64,000 nt of DNA from Candidatus Enterococcus huntleyi (GCF_009933175.1 NZ_MAEJ01000009.1:1-64000), one strand, 5' to 3'. Positions 50,493 to 60,935 are shown, counted from the first letter of the stretch. The notes: generated from the sequence alone by a model not told the origin. Program-made: numbers and translations.

Positions 50493-51452
50493 TTACGGTA
50501 AACGATCGAGATATTCTTCTAGTGTTAATTTATTTTTCTCTATATATTCGGCATTTTCTTTGCCAACATAGCGGATATGCCACGGTTCATAAGTAATCGC
50601 GGTAATTTTTTCTTGATTTTTAGGATAACGGATAATAAAGCCATAAGTAGCTGCATGTTCGGCCAACCATTTTGCACCCGGCTGTTCTCCAAAGCGTGCA
50701 TCAAGCAATCCGCCAACATAATTTTTATTCCACGATTCATCTACCACGTCCAAAGCAAGTCCCGTATGGTGTTCACTAAAGCCTGGCTCAGTCATCGTTT
50801 TCTTGGCTTCCTTAATAGCAGCTTCTTCAGAGAGCCCCAGTCTACTCATATTTTGTGAGACTCCCTCTTCAAAAACTTCTTCTTGATAGGCAACTGAACG
50901 AAAGGCTGAGATAGTCACCAACGGATAGCCAGCTTTTTCGGCAGCCGCAGCTAGCTCTTCGAAGCTTTTAGCGATTCGCTTATCCACTTCAAAACCATTC
51001 GCTAACGTCGTTAATTGGCTATCAGGAATTTCTGTTTTCAGTTTATGATTGGGACCGACTAAGACTAGATTCCAGTCATTTTTCGAGACCTTAGGAAGAT
51101 CCTTGAACTGTTCTTCAGGCTGTTCTAGTAAACTTGCTACTTTTTTTTCAGCGACCTGTTCAGTCGTATCCGTTGTTTCTGATTCAGCAGTCTTCGTTTT
51201 TTCCGTATCCTGCTGCTTGGTTACGGTTGTTTGACTCGTCTCTTTGTTTTTTTGCTTTTTTGTCGTACTTGTTGTAGATTCTGTTGTGCCTTTTTCGCTA
51301 GACGGTAGGTTGGTTTTTGACGCCGATTGAGCCTGTTCAATGGTTGAATCTAGCGTCTTTTCTGAATTATCCGTATTCGTCACCTTAAAAAAAATGAACA
51401 ACGAGATAATTAATAACCCTACTGCTGCAACTATTTGTTTGTTCTCACTCAC
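50493..51452 (-). CDS. D-alanyl-D-alanine carboxypeptidase (M15B, VanY-like)
   Basis: 319 residues: membrane anchor (about 8-22), a Ser/Thr/Lys/Glu-rich linker (about 28-108) likely spanning part of the wall, and an M15B domain with ISAFRSVAYQ (181-190), SEHHTGLALD (226-235; H228, D235) and EPWH (H292). It trims D-Ala from muropeptides. It is a tandem paralogue of the downstream gene. Nothing here (no vanHAX, vanRS) suggests a glycopeptide resistance cluster. Confidence 0.93.
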   Translation of the reverse strand: MSENKQIVAAVGLLIISLFIFFKVTNTDNSEKTLDSTIEQAQSASKTNLPSSEKGTTESTTSTTKKQKNKETSQTTVTKQQDTEKTKTAESETTDTTEQVAEKKVASLLEQPEEQFKDLPKVSKNDWNLVLVGPNHKLKTEIPDSQLTTLANGFEVDKRIAKSFEELAAAAEKAGYPLVTISAFRSVAYQEEVFEEGVSQNMSRLGLSEEAAIKEAKKTMTEPGFSEHHTGLALDVVDESWNKNYVGGLLDARFGEQPGAKWLAEHAATYGFIIRYPKNQEKITAITYEPWHIRYVGKENAEYIEKNKLTLEEYLDRLP

Positions 51453-51470
51453 GACTTGTATCCCTTCAAG

Positions 51471-52001
51471 TTATTTTCCTTGGTCGTTTTTAATATAAGT
51501 TTCTTCCAAATTTTCATTGACCCATTCCAATAATTCGACAGGTGATCCTTCAATTTGTTTCTGGATATTCGCCGGTAGTCGGAAGCTGACACTATCATCA
51601 TAGCCCCACTCATCGTAGTGAATGCTGACTTTCAAATTAATAAATCCTCGCTCTTTTTGGACCTCAGTTTGAAAGGGAATCATTTCGACATCCCCTATTT
51701 TTGCTTGCAACCATTTTTGAGCAATTTTCGTTTTTAATCGTTTATATTCAGCCACTGCTAAATTTCTTTTTTCAGGAAAAAGGGCGGTTTGTCGTAATAC
51801 TTTATTCATCAGCATCCATTCATAATCACTAAATAAATTCTTAACCTTTTGCATCATCTCAGAAGAAAAAGTTCGTTGCCCCACTTTCCAGGCTTCCCAA
51901 TAATCCTTTTCGATTTGCAACTGTTCTTGATAAAAATAAGCCTCTGTTCCATACTGTTCAATAATTGCACTGATAATAATATCAATATATACACGATGCA
52001 T
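51471..52001 (-). CDS. Hypothetical protein, 176 residues
   Basis: Not recognised. Begins MHRVYIDIIISAIIEQYG; soluble, charged, with no signal peptide. A hydrophobic N-terminal helix and a C-terminal half (INLKVSIHYDEWGYDDSVSFRLP) are the only notable parts. The frame opens at 52115, but ATG at 52001 follows GAGGAGGGA with good spacing and is chosen. It lies 18 bp upstream of the VanY-like genes on the same strand and may share their transcript. Confidence 0.75.
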   Translation of the reverse strand: MHRVYIDIIISAIIEQYGTEAYFYQEQLQIEKDYWEAWKVGQRTFSSEMMQKVKNLFSDYEWMLMNKVLRQTALFPEKRNLAVAEYKRLKTKIAQKWLQAKIGDVEMIPFQTEVQKERGFINLKVSIHYDEWGYDDSVSFRLPANIQKQIEGSPVELLEWVNENLEETYIKNDQGK

Positions 52002-52269
52002 AGTTATCCCTCCTCGTAATGTATTGTACTTAACAATTGATGAAAAATCATCCTTTTTCAATTTATTTTCCTTTTTTTTATAAAAATTGATGACTATTCC
52101 CCTTTTTCTCTTCAATTACTTGCTTTTTACCCATACTCTTCAACTATACTCCAGCTTTTTTCAGGTCGTGAATAAGTGTAAGAAGCCATTTTTCTGCTAT
52201 ACTAAATAGGTACCTTTTTATTTGATTTTTCTGGTCATTAAAAAAATATTCTTAAAGGAGCCGATTATT

Positions 52270-53226
52270 TTGAAAACTTATCATTGGGGAATTGTGGGTC
52301 TAGGAGAAATTGCCCACCAATTTGCACAAACTTTTAATCACTCATCAAGTCAATTAACTGCTGTTGCTTCCAGAACACAAGAAAAAGCAGATGAATTTGC
52401 AAAGCACTATCAAATTCCCAAATCTTACGGTAGCTATGACGCACTTCTAGCGGACCCAACTATCGATATCATTTATATTGCCGTTCCCAATCGTCAGCAT
52501 ATTGACTATATCTTACCGGCATTAGAAGCTGGCAAGCACGTATTATGTGAAAAAGCCATCACCATGAATCAAGCTGAATTAACACGAGCTGTTCAATTAG
52601 CTGAAAAAAATAACTTAATCTTAGCTGAAGCAATGACCATCTTCAATATGCCTTTGTATCAACAATTGCGTGAAATAGCTGATTCTGGAAAACTTGGAAA
52701 ACTAAAAATGATCCAAGCTCCTTTTGGTAGCTATAAAGAACCTGATCCTAAAAATCGCTTTTTCAACCCAGATTTAGCTGGTGGCGCCTTACTTGATATC
52801 GGTACCTATGCAGTCTCCTTTGCTCGCTACTTCTTAAACGCTCAACCATCTGTCATCGCATCCAATGTGTTACCTTTTGAAACAGGAGTGGATGAACAAT
52901 CTGTGACTATTCTGCGCAATAATAAAAATGAGATGGCAGCAATCACCCTGACTTTCCAAGCAAAAATGCCGAAACTCGGCGTCGTTGCCTTTGAAAATGG
53001 TTATATCACGGTTCCAGAATATCCTCGTGCTGACAAAGCCGAAATCTACTATAATGATGGTACGAAAGAATTTATCGAGTCTGGTGATACACAAGAAGCC
53101 ATGAATTATGAGATTCAAAATATGGTCGCCTTCATCGAAGGAACAAAGCCAAATAAATCCCTATACTTGACTATTGACGTCATCCAAATTCTGGATGATA
53201 TGCAAAAAGCTTGGGCTGCTCAGTAA
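52270..53226 (+). CDS. Gfo/Idh/MocA family oxidoreductase
   Basis: About 318 residues. N-terminal Rossmann domain with GIVGLGEIA (7-15), the conserved EKP-type motif as CEKAITMN (lysine K95), and the C-terminal Gfo/Idh domain (GGALLDIGTYAVS). NAD(P)-dependent dehydrogenase of a sugar, inositol or dihydrodiol; the substrate is not readable. Start TTG at 52270 follows AAAGGAG by nine bases; the upstream ATG at 52222 has no signal. Single gene with a terminator shared with the converging neighbour. Confidence 0.88.
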   Translation: MKTYHWGIVGLGEIAHQFAQTFNHSSSQLTAVASRTQEKADEFAKHYQIPKSYGSYDALLADPTIDIIYIAVPNRQHIDYILPALEAGKHVLCEKAITMNQAELTRAVQLAEKNNLILAEAMTIFNMPLYQQLREIADSGKLGKLKMIQAPFGSYKEPDPKNRFFNPDLAGGALLDIGTYAVSFARYFLNAQPSVIASNVLPFETGVDEQSVTILRNNKNEMAAITLTFQAKMPKLGVVAFENGYITVPEYPRADKAEIYYNDGTKEFIESGDTQEAMNYEIQNMVAFIEGTKPNKSLYLTIDVIQILDDMQKAWAAQ

Positions 53227-53252
53227 CGCGATTCACTACTAATTATTATAAT

Positions 53253-53307
53253 AAAGAAGAATGTCTCTTCTCTGTTACACGAACAGAATAAGGGACATTC
53301 TTCTTTT
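53253..53307. terminator. Bidirectional terminator
   Basis: AAAGAAGAATGTC pairs with GACATTCTTCTTT between converging genes; T-runs lie on both strands. Confidence 0.85.
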
Positions 53308-53361
53308 GTATCTATTTTATTGTGGCTAACAGTATTACCTGCCTTCTTAATTGTATGTATC

Positions 53362-54324
53362 TTAATCGATAAGCGTAAGTTTCTGAGCAAATTCTGCTTT
53401 GATTTCAATAAAACTTCTAAAAGACTGCAAAAATTGAAATAGCTCTGCTCGATTTTCAAACTCTTCACGACTGGTAGGCAAAGGCATTTCCCTATATTCT
53501 TCATACACTTCAAAGATTCGTTCCAAAATTTCTTTGCCGTCATTTTCCTCAGCGAAGGTTTCCGCAGTGTACTCTAATAATGAGACGATTTTTGCTACCT
53601 GAATATCGACAATCTCGATTCTATCTAAGCTTTGAATCATATCATTCAAGACACTAATCTGTGAACGTCGCATGGCAAAATAAGAACCATAATAGACATC
53701 CCGACCCACCCACTGATTTTCTTGATAGGTTTGAGCACGCAGTTGCCCTTCTCGGATGAAAGTCAACAATCCTTGACAGTTTTCAACTAGCTTTTGCTCC
53801 GTGATTTCTTGGGTTAAGTATAAAGACATTTCTGTGAGTAATTTTCGAAACATCGTTTCAATAATTTGTTGGTCTTCCTTCAAACGATTTTCAGAATTTG
53901 GCATATATAAATTTGCCAATAAAGCCAGCCCGACACCAATCATCATGAGTAGATATTCATTGGCTATCAGAGACCAGCTCATAGACTCCTCAACTAGATA
54001 ATGCGTGACTAAGACAGAGCTCACAACAATCCCATCTGACAAACCAAACAAAACGGCTAACGGAATAAACAGCAATAAAAAAAAGCCGAAAGCAATCGGT
54101 TGATAACCTAAAATTGAAAAACAAATGAACGCCAGTCCAGTCGCCAGTGTCAATGATAGCAGTCGATAAATCCCCGTTTGTAAAGAGGACTTTTTAGAAT
54201 TTGTGACACTTAAAACAGCAATAATTCCCGCCGCTGGTGCATACAGTAACTGCAAAGCATTCGCTAAAATCATTGCCAAAGCCGCGCTTACGGCCGTTTT
54301 AACCGTTCTAAGTCCGATGCGCAT
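53362..54324 (-). CDS. FUSC / aromatic acid exporter family membrane protein
   Basis: 320 residues. Four to five hydrophobic segments in the first 150 residues (SAALAMILANALQLLYAPAAGIIAVLS at about 12-38), then a cytoplasmic helical half (about 155-320). This is the ArAE_1 (YqjA-like) layout. The family is linked to export of aromatic acids or envelope stress, without a known substrate in enterococci. Single gene. Confidence 0.8.
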   Translation of the reverse strand: MRIGLRTVKTAVSAALAMILANALQLLYAPAAGIIAVLSVTNSKKSSLQTGIYRLLSLTLATGLAFICFSILGYQPIAFGFFLLLFIPLAVLFGLSDGIVVSSVLVTHYLVEESMSWSLIANEYLLMMIGVGLALLANLYMPNSENRLKEDQQIIETMFRKLLTEMSLYLTQEITEQKLVENCQGLLTFIREGQLRAQTYQENQWVGRDVYYGSYFAMRRSQISVLNDMIQSLDRIEIVDIQVAKIVSLLEYTAETFAEENDGKEILERIFEVYEEYREMPLPTSREEFENRAELFQFLQSFRSFIEIKAEFAQKLTLID

Positions 54325-54578
54325 AAAAATCCCCTTTCTGTTATTTGATGGTGCTAATTATACTTGAAATAACATCAGAAAACTAGCTACAAATAATCAG
54401 TGACAGATTTGTACTCACCTATTTTTCTCAATTGGGCTACTCTCTATATTTGAGATTAGCACTTTATCTATTATATACACTTCTATATTTGTTCATGTAC
54501 ACTTGCTTTCATCTAAGTGTGTGCTACTCAAATAAAAGCGATAGAACCGACAAAACACCCCATATAAATACTATTACC
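54325..54578. other. Gene-free stretch
   Basis: No supported gene; a 69-codon plus-strand frame (54432-54641, TTG start) has no ribosome binding site and runs into the flotillin terminator. The promoter of the FUSC gene should lie near 54330-54380. Confidence 0.4.
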
Positions 54579-54625
54579 AAAAAAGGTGCCAGAAAGCTAA
54601 TTATTAAAAGCTTTCTGGCACCTTT
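54579..54625 (-). terminator. Terminator of nfeD-flotillin
   Basis: AAAGGTGCCAGAAAGCT pairs perfectly with AGCTTTCTGGCACCTTT, T-run on the minus strand, 37 bp after the flotillin stop. Confidence 0.92.
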
Positions 54626-54661
54626 ACTGATTATTTATTGACTGTTACACAGGCCCCACGC

Positions 54662-56140
54662 TTATTCTTCGTCTTTATTAGGTGTTTCATAAAGATTGAC
54701 TGAGCTGTTTGTTCCTTTTTTCGAAAAGTTTTCGATGAGTTCTTTGACATCTAAGCCTGTAGTTTCTTTCAATGTTTCTTGCGTACTGGCTAACAAGTTA
54801 GTCGCATAATTTGAGATGCGATTCGCTCCCGAATTTTCGCCACCTGAACCAGTATCCACCACCGAAATTTTATCGATATTGCCTAATGGTTGTGCTGCTT
54901 CTTTCATTAATTGAGGCAACATTTCGATTACCATGCTGAGTACAGCTGCTTCGCCGTATTCTTTAAAGGCATCGGCAATTTTTTGTTTTGCTTCAGCTTC
55001 CGCAGAGCCTCGAGCTAAAATAGATTCAGCTTCCGCTTGACCCGCCAAACGTGTCCGGCTAGCATCGGCTTCCGCTAATGACTCTACTCGGAAACGATCC
55101 GCTTCGGCTTCAGCCACTTCTTTAGCCTTTTGTGCTTGAGCTTCTTGCTCTTTAGCATAACGATCGGCATCGGCTTTTTTCTTAACCTCAGAATCGTATT
55201 GTTTCTCACGACGGATAATTTCTTTTTCTTCTAGCTCAATTTGTTTTTGACGCTCAATGACTTTAACTTCCATTTCCTGTGCGATAACTTCTTGTTGTGC
55301 ACGCGCACTTTCAAGATTATAGGCCTGATCGGCTTTCGCTTTGGCAATATCTTGTTGTTCTTTGTAATTAGCAAGCTTTAATTCTTTATCTTTCACAGAT
55401 TCAGCGATTTCTGCTTGACGTTGCAATTCCGCTTCTTGAGATTCTTTTTCTGCTTGAGCTTTTTTAATTCGAGTTTCTTTCAAAGCTTCCGCTTCAGCAA
55501 TATTCGCATCACGCTTAACTTGGGCAATTCTTGGTTTCCCTAATGAATCAAGGTAGCCATTTTTATCGCGAACTTCTTTAATTGTAAATGAAACGATAAT
55601 CAAACCCATTTTCGCTAAATCGACAGAGGCAACTTCTTGCACACTTTGACTAAACTTATCACGGTTTTGATAGATTTCTTCGACAGTCATTGATCCTAAA
55701 ATCGAGCGTAAATGACCTTCTAATACTTCGCGTGCTTCATTTTCTAACTCTTCACGTGTTTTACCTAAGAACTGTTCAGCTGCTGTCGCAATTTCTTCAA
55801 CAGATGAGCCGATTTTGATGATAGATGTTCCATCACACATCACGGGAACCCCTTGTTCTGTGTATACTTCTGGTGTTGATACATCTAACTTACTTGAAAG
55901 TAAACTGATTCGATTTGAGCGTTGGAATACAGGCAATACGAATGCCCCACCACCACGTACTATTTTAATTTTGTTCTTGCTTTCGTCCGCATGAACGTTC
56001 TTTGAACCTAAATAACTTCCGCTAATAATTAAGGCTTCGTCTGGTTTCGCTGTTTGATATTTTGACACAAAAACAATCAACAGCATCAACAAGATGAAGG
56101 CAACAATCGCGATTGGTATAACAATAACTGGTATCTCCAT
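54662..56140 (-). CDS. floT: Flotillin (SPFH/band 7 protein)
   Basis: 492-residue membrane scaffold that organises functional lipid microdomains. N-terminal hydrophobic hairpin (about 5-26), SPFH domain (about 30-200), a long Glu/Ala/Lys-rich coiled coil (about 205-400, EAEA repeats) and a C-terminal flotillin region with AAVLSMVIEMLPQLMKEAAQPL. It follows the NfeD gene by 24 bp, the same pairing as yuaF-yuaG in B. subtilis. Confidence 0.94.
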   Translation of the reverse strand: MEIPVIVIPIAIVAFILLMLLIVFVSKYQTAKPDEALIISGSYLGSKNVHADESKNKIKIVRGGGAFVLPVFQRSNRISLLSSKLDVSTPEVYTEQGVPVMCDGTSIIKIGSSVEEIATAAEQFLGKTREELENEAREVLEGHLRSILGSMTVEEIYQNRDKFSQSVQEVASVDLAKMGLIIVSFTIKEVRDKNGYLDSLGKPRIAQVKRDANIAEAEALKETRIKKAQAEKESQEAELQRQAEIAESVKDKELKLANYKEQQDIAKAKADQAYNLESARAQQEVIAQEMEVKVIERQKQIELEEKEIIRREKQYDSEVKKKADADRYAKEQEAQAQKAKEVAEAEADRFRVESLAEADASRTRLAGQAEAESILARGSAEAEAKQKIADAFKEYGEAAVLSMVIEMLPQLMKEAAQPLGNIDKISVVDTGSGGENSGANRISNYATNLLASTQETLKETTGLDVKELIENFSKKGTNSSVNLYETPNKDEE

Positions 56141-56164
56141 TTTTTTAATCTCTCCTTTACTTTG

Positions 56165-56686
56165 TTAAAGCGTCAGCGTTTCTTCATAAGGAACTACATA
56201 ACAAATCCGGTCTTTCACTTCAATAACTAAGACACTTGATCCTTGATGAGCATCTTGCGTTTGTCCAGTGTAAAATGCTGCTGGCCGATTGACCGAGCCT
56301 GTCACACTTCTCATCTGAATTTCACCCATCCCTTGTATTGGGATCGTCGTTACAACAGTTGCAATTCGACCTTCCAATTCCTTCTCAGAGGTTGAAATAG
56401 TTGATTCTGCATTCCTCATGGGAACCAGCACATAAAAATTGAGAAGAAAAACGAGACCACTAGCAAGAATAATACTGACCGCCAAAATAAGTACACCATT
56501 GAGGTTCGTCAGTTTTTCACCTAAATAACCAAATAAACTAGTAAAAGCAAACCAGGGTACTACAAGCATCGGATCAATTGGCCCATCAAAATCAAAGATG
56601 TCCCCAAATAGAACCAAGACTAAAGCAATTACTGCACTACCAATTAAGATATACCAGTAAATCGTTTCCAAGGAAATCCCATCCAT
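56165..56686 (-). CDS. NfeD-like membrane protein
   Basis: 173 residues with three to four membrane segments (about 10-30, 42-60, 65-90) and a C-terminal OB-fold of the NfeD type (about 105-170, GRIATVVTTIPIQGMGEIQMRS ... SVLVIEVKDRICYV). NfeD proteins are encoded with flotillins or SPFH proteins and support their assembly. Co-transcribed with the flotillin gene. Confidence 0.85.
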   Translation of the reverse strand: MDGISLETIYWYILIGSAVIALVLVLFGDIFDFDGPIDPMLVVPWFAFTSLFGYLGEKLTNLNGVLILAVSIILASGLVFLLNFYVLVPMRNAESTISTSEKELEGRIATVVTTIPIQGMGEIQMRSVTGSVNRPAAFYTGQTQDAHQGSSVLVIEVKDRICYVVPYEETLTL

Positions 56687-56797
56687 TTTCTCATCTCCCT
56701 CTGTCCTAGTTCTATTCTACCAAGACATTCAGTAAAAACCTAGAGAAATCGTGGCTTCGACGAAATTGCTTGCCGAAGCCACCCTATAAATTTCAGA

Positions 56798-59700
56798 TTA
56801 TTCATTTGATTTTAGTGCTTCAATCATATCAACTTTTTTCAACTTGTAATACATTACGACACCTACGATAAAGGTAAACAAAATCGTAATCAGACTAGAA
56901 TAGACATAGCTGAGCCAATGAATCTCTGGGGAGAACATCACCATATCCACCTCTACTGTTTGTAAAATGTAGCCATGCTCCCATTTTCCAAGGAACAAGC
57001 CGACAAAAATCCCTAAAGCAGTTAAAATAATATTCTCTCTGTAGACATACATAATTAATTCCTTGTCATAAAATCCTAAGACTTTAATAGTTGATAATTC
57101 GCGGATTCGCTCAGAAATATTAATGTTCGTTAAATTGTATAGCACAATAAACGCTAGCATGCCCGCCGAAATAATCAATACCCAAATAACAATATTTAGA
57201 CTCCCAATTGTATCATCTAAGGCATTAATCGACTGTGTTAAGAAAGCAACGTTGATGACTTTGGGATTATCCATCAGCTCTTGCGCCATCGAATTTTCTG
57301 TCTCTTTCCCTAGATCTTTCGTAAATAGGAGAATATCTGAATTGTAGACAGGGCTCTTTTTAAAGATTTTTTCATAATAAGTTGGGGTCATGTAGGCAAA
57401 GTGTCCGGTATAATTTTCCGCAATGGCCGAAATCTTCACGTTGAATTTCTTTTTATCACTATTAGCTAATTCAATCGTGTCCCCCACCTTCAGATCGAAT
57501 AACTTAGAAAGCTTCTCATTAATAATTACACCATCATCAGATAGAGAATATTTCTCACCCGTTTCACGGTCATTAAATAAGACAAACTTGCTAATATTTT
57601 CTGGTTCCATTGGCACATAAACACTCACATCTTGGCTTGTTTTTCCACTTTCAGAAAGTGTCAACGTTTCGGTACTCAACAATAGACTATCTTGAAAATT
57701 ATCTAATTTGTCGATTGCTGCTTGATAGTCTTTCGTCTCTTCTGACGAAGCATCTTCGTTAAACGTTACAATCGCCTGGTAATGCCACAGCTTATTGAAC
57801 TGAACATTCACCACGTCTGAGACAGAATCACGAATCCCAAAACCGGTAATAATCATCGACATACAACCGGCAATTCCCAAAATAGTCATCAACATACGTT
57901 GTTTGTAACGAAATAGGTTCCGCATTGTTACTTTTTGGATAAAGTTAAGTCGTTTCCATACAGGCGTCACTCGCTCCAATAGAATTCTTTGTCCCGCTTT
58001 AGGCGCTTTTGGTCGCAAGAGGTTCGCTGCGGTACTGAATAAGTCAATACGCACCACTAAAGTAGCCGTACCTACTGTGCAAAGTAGGGCCACCGCAATC
58101 GCAATCAATGAATAGGACCAATACCACGGTGTCTGAAAGCCGTCTAAATTATACATTTGACCATAGGCACTGAAAATAATCGAAGGGAACAAATAGAAGC
58201 CTAAAGCTAAACCTGCGATTGAACCAGTCAGTCCAGCCGAGAATGAATACAGTAAAAACTTCTGAGCAATCTCGCCATTTTTATATCCCAACGCTTTAAA
58301 CGTCCCAATCTCACTTCTTTTTTCTTCAACCATTCGAGTCATTGTCGTCAAACTAACCAAAGCGGCAATTAAGAAGAAAATAATCGGAAAGACGGTCGCT
58401 AAAGAAGAAATTCGATTAGCATTTTCTTTATACTCAGTATAGCCAGGATTATCGTTTCGACTGCTAAAAATAAGTTCAGCAGGCTTTAAGTCTGCGACTC
58501 TTTTTTCAGCATCTTTCACTTTCTTCTTGGCATCATCCAGTTTCGGCTGATTTTCTTTTTTCTCTTTTTCAAAAGTTTTGAGACCCTCTTCATAGGCCTT
58601 TTGACCCTCGTCCAACTGCTTTTTCGCACTGTCAATTTGCGTCTGTCCAGCGTTTTTGGCTGCCGTCAATTCTTTCTGCGCCGTAGTCAGCTTGTCCTGC
58701 CCATTGTCCAATTGAAGTTGAGCCATTTGTAGTTGTAACTCACCCGTGGAAATCTGCGTTTGTCCAGCGTTATAAGCTTCAACCTGTTGGTTAATTGTTA
58801 TGATGCCAGTTTGGATTTGTTGCAATCCCGCAGTCAATTCTTTTTGTTGTTGAACTAAGGTGTTCTTTGAGACTTCTACTTGTTGTAAAACGCGAGCCAA
58901 GTCAGCTTCACTCATAGTTTGAGACAATTGATTAACCGCTGCTTGTAATTCGGGCGAGGCATCAATTTGAGTCAGCAGTCCAGATAAACTACCTAAGACT
59001 TGCTCAAGTGCCGCTGTAAATTCCTCATCTGCACCCGCCTCAACTTGCTTTAATAAGCCCTCAATCACTTGGTAAGTCGACAACGCGCTATCCAATTGAC
59101 CAGCTGTTCGTTGCAACTCTGCTTGTTGCGTTGTCAAATCAGTTAAGGTTTGTTTTGCTTCCTCAATTTGAGGCTCAGCTGCTGCTAATTCAGCTTTCTT
59201 TTGTTTCAAAGTTTCTGTTTGTTGATTTAAGGTTGCTTGATTGCCATCCAGAGTCACTTGATTTTCATCAATTGTTGCTTGTCCGGAGGCAATTTTTTGA
59301 TTCAGTTCTGTTTGAGAAGCGGCTAGCTTTTTCTTGCCTTCTTCTAATTCTTTTCTTGAATCCGCTAGCTTCTTTTCGCCATCAGATAATGCTTTCTCGC
59401 CCGTATCAATCTTTTCTTGGGCTTCTTCAATTTCCTCTTTTGTTTCCGTCTGAATTTCTTTTAAACGCTCATTAGGTCGGTTTTTCAACTGCTGCTTAAG
59501 CGCCTTTTCATTCTTTTTAACACGTGCCTCATATTCTTTTGAATAGGCCGTCATTTTTTCTGTGTTTTTATAGCGAATCAAGACTCGACTATAAGTACTT
59601 AAATCTAAATCTGTTTCTGGTATTACTGCAAAAAAATCAATCGATCCAGTCCCCACATTCGTGTTGCCTCGTGAAGCATTTTCGATATACTCAGGCGATT

Positions 59701-60223
59701 TGACAAAACCGACAATTTTATAGGTATCTTTTTTGAAGACACCTTCTGTATCATCTTTGTCTTCTAAGGTAAACGAATCACCAAGCTTATAACTTCCTCT
59801 TCTTTGCGCTAGGCTATCTAAAGCAATTTCCCCACTTTTTTCAGGTAACCGCCCTTTTTGAACGATGTACTGATTAAGTCCCGGCTTTTTCTGATTGAAA
59901 CCAAAGAAGCGGATAACACTATTCTTTTCTGTAATATTCACATCTTTTGTATACTGTGGGGTTGCTGTCAGAACCTCAGGTAACTCTTTTATCTGCTCGA
60001 TATCTTTATCGACAATGCCTAGAGTTGAAACCATTGTTGTATCCGCTAATTGATGTTCGCGAAAATAACGATCACCGGTTTGAATCATATCTGGTCCAGT
60101 AGCGCCAATCCCCACAAAAAAAGCGACGCCCAAGAATATAATTCCTAGTATCGAGAAGAAGCGAGCTTTTGATTGCCATATCTCACGGATACTGGTTTTC
60201 CACATGGCTGTTTTTTTCATCAT
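56798..60223 (-). CDS. FtsX-like ABC transporter permease with long extracellular coiled coil
   Basis: 1141 residues. One N-terminal membrane segment (about 22-42), an extracellular part with an MacB-like domain (about 45-240), a very long coiled-coil hairpin (about 245-600; repeats of KKLADSRKELEEGKKKLA and GQTQIDSAKKQLDEG type), three membrane segments (about 625-750), a second periplasmic-type domain (about 800-985) and three more membrane segments (about 1005-1130). It forms an exporter or mechanotransmission complex with the ATPase gene 10 bp upstream. Large coiled-coil permeases of this kind are common in lactic acid bacteria; substrate unknown. Confidence 0.88.
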   Translation of the reverse strand: MMKKTAMWKTSIREIWQSKARFFSILGIIFLGVAFFVGIGATGPDMIQTGDRYFREHQLADTTMVSTLGIVDKDIEQIKELPEVLTATPQYTKDVNITEKNSVIRFFGFNQKKPGLNQYIVQKGRLPEKSGEIALDSLAQRRGSYKLGDSFTLEDKDDTEGVFKKDTYKIVGFVKSPEYIENASRGNTNVGTGSIDFFAVIPETDLDLSTYSRVLIRYKNTEKMTAYSKEYEARVKKNEKALKQQLKNRPNERLKEIQTETKEEIEEAQEKIDTGEKALSDGEKKLADSRKELEEGKKKLAASQTELNQKIASGQATIDENQVTLDGNQATLNQQTETLKQKKAELAAAEPQIEEAKQTLTDLTTQQAELQRTAGQLDSALSTYQVIEGLLKQVEAGADEEFTAALEQVLGSLSGLLTQIDASPELQAAVNQLSQTMSEADLARVLQQVEVSKNTLVQQQKELTAGLQQIQTGIITINQQVEAYNAGQTQISTGELQLQMAQLQLDNGQDKLTTAQKELTAAKNAGQTQIDSAKKQLDEGQKAYEEGLKTFEKEKKENQPKLDDAKKKVKDAEKRVADLKPAELIFSSRNDNPGYTEYKENANRISSLATVFPIIFFLIAALVSLTTMTRMVEEKRSEIGTFKALGYKNGEIAQKFLLYSFSAGLTGSIAGLALGFYLFPSIIFSAYGQMYNLDGFQTPWYWSYSLIAIAVALLCTVGTATLVVRIDLFSTAANLLRPKAPKAGQRILLERVTPVWKRLNFIQKVTMRNLFRYKQRMLMTILGIAGCMSMIITGFGIRDSVSDVVNVQFNKLWHYQAIVTFNEDASSEETKDYQAAIDKLDNFQDSLLLSTETLTLSESGKTSQDVSVYVPMEPENISKFVLFNDRETGEKYSLSDDGVIINEKLSKLFDLKVGDTIELANSDKKKFNVKISAIAENYTGHFAYMTPTYYEKIFKKSPVYNSDILLFTKDLGKETENSMAQELMDNPKVINVAFLTQSINALDDTIGSLNIVIWVLIISAGMLAFIVLYNLTNINISERIRELSTIKVLGFYDKELIMYVYRENIILTALGIFVGLFLGKWEHGYILQTVEVDMVMFSPEIHWLSYVYSSLITILFTFIVGVVMYYKLKKVDMIEALKSNE

Positions 60224-60233
60224 AATCCTCTTC

Positions 60234-60935
60234 CTACCATTCTATTTCTGACACGGGTGTAGGGTGCTCATTCACAACAACACTGCGAACCTTCGCATCA
60301 TTAATTCGGATTACGCGATCGGCCATCGGGGCAATCTGCGAGTTGTGGGTAATGATAATTACGGTTGTGCCCGTTTTACGTGCCGTATCCTCTAAAATTT
60401 TCAAAATCTGTTTCCCGGTCTCATAATCCAATGCTCCCGTAGGCTCATCACAAAGTAATAACTTAGGTTGCTTTGCTAAAGCTCGAGCAATCGTCACCCG
60501 TTGCTGTTCGCCCCCTGATAATTGAGCTGGAAAATTATTCATTCGTTGTCCTAAGCCAACTGAATTTAACACTTCTTCCGCATCCAATGCATCAGAAACG
60601 ATTTGTGACGCGAGTTCTACATTTTCTTTCGCAGTTAAATTAGGAACCAAATTATAAAATTGGAACACAAAGCCGACATCATTGCGACGATAAGTCGTTA
60701 ATTTTTTTGCATCAAAATTAGCAATATCCGTGCCATCGATGATTACCTGCCCCTCATCGCAGCTATCCATGCCTCCCAATATATTTAAAACAGTCGATTT
60801 ACCAGCACCACTAGGGCCTAAAATAACAGCCACCTCGCCTTTTTCGACAGCAAAATTAATCCCGTCATTGGCAGCAATCACCGTATCTCCCATGTGATAT
60901 CGTTTGTATTCATCTATAACTTCTATATATGCCAT
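60234..60935 (-). CDS. ABC transporter ATP-binding protein (MacB/LolD type)
   Basis: 233 residues: Walker [11 protein letters not shown] (about 39-48), Q-loop [21 protein letters not shown], signature [15 protein letters not shown] (about 139-153), Walker [13 protein letters not shown] and H-loop THNSQIA. It belongs to the MacB/LolD/FtsE group that pairs with FtsX-like permeases, and is followed by the large permease gene. Together they form a two-gene operon. Confidence 0.95.
   Translation of the reverse strand: MAYIEVIDEYKRYHMGDTVIAANDGINFAVEKGEVAVILGPSGAGKSTVLNILGGMDSCDEGQVIIDGTDIANFDAKKLTTYRRNDVGFVFQFYNLVPNLTAKENVELASQIVSDALDAEEVLNSVGLGQRMNNFPAQLSGGEQQRVTIARALAKQPKLLLCDEPTGALDYETGKQILKILEDTARKTGTTVIIITHNSQIAPMADRVIRINDAKVRSVVVNEHPTPVSEIEW

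Noticed and set aside
50493-51452. Vancomycin resistance cluster
   Set aside because: The VanY-like enzymes are present without any vanRS, vanHAX or related ligase genes; they are ordinary M15B carboxypeptidases.
54432-54641. 69-codon plus-strand frame with a hydrophobic start
   Set aside because: TTG start without a ribosome binding site, and its end is formed by the flotillin terminator hairpin.
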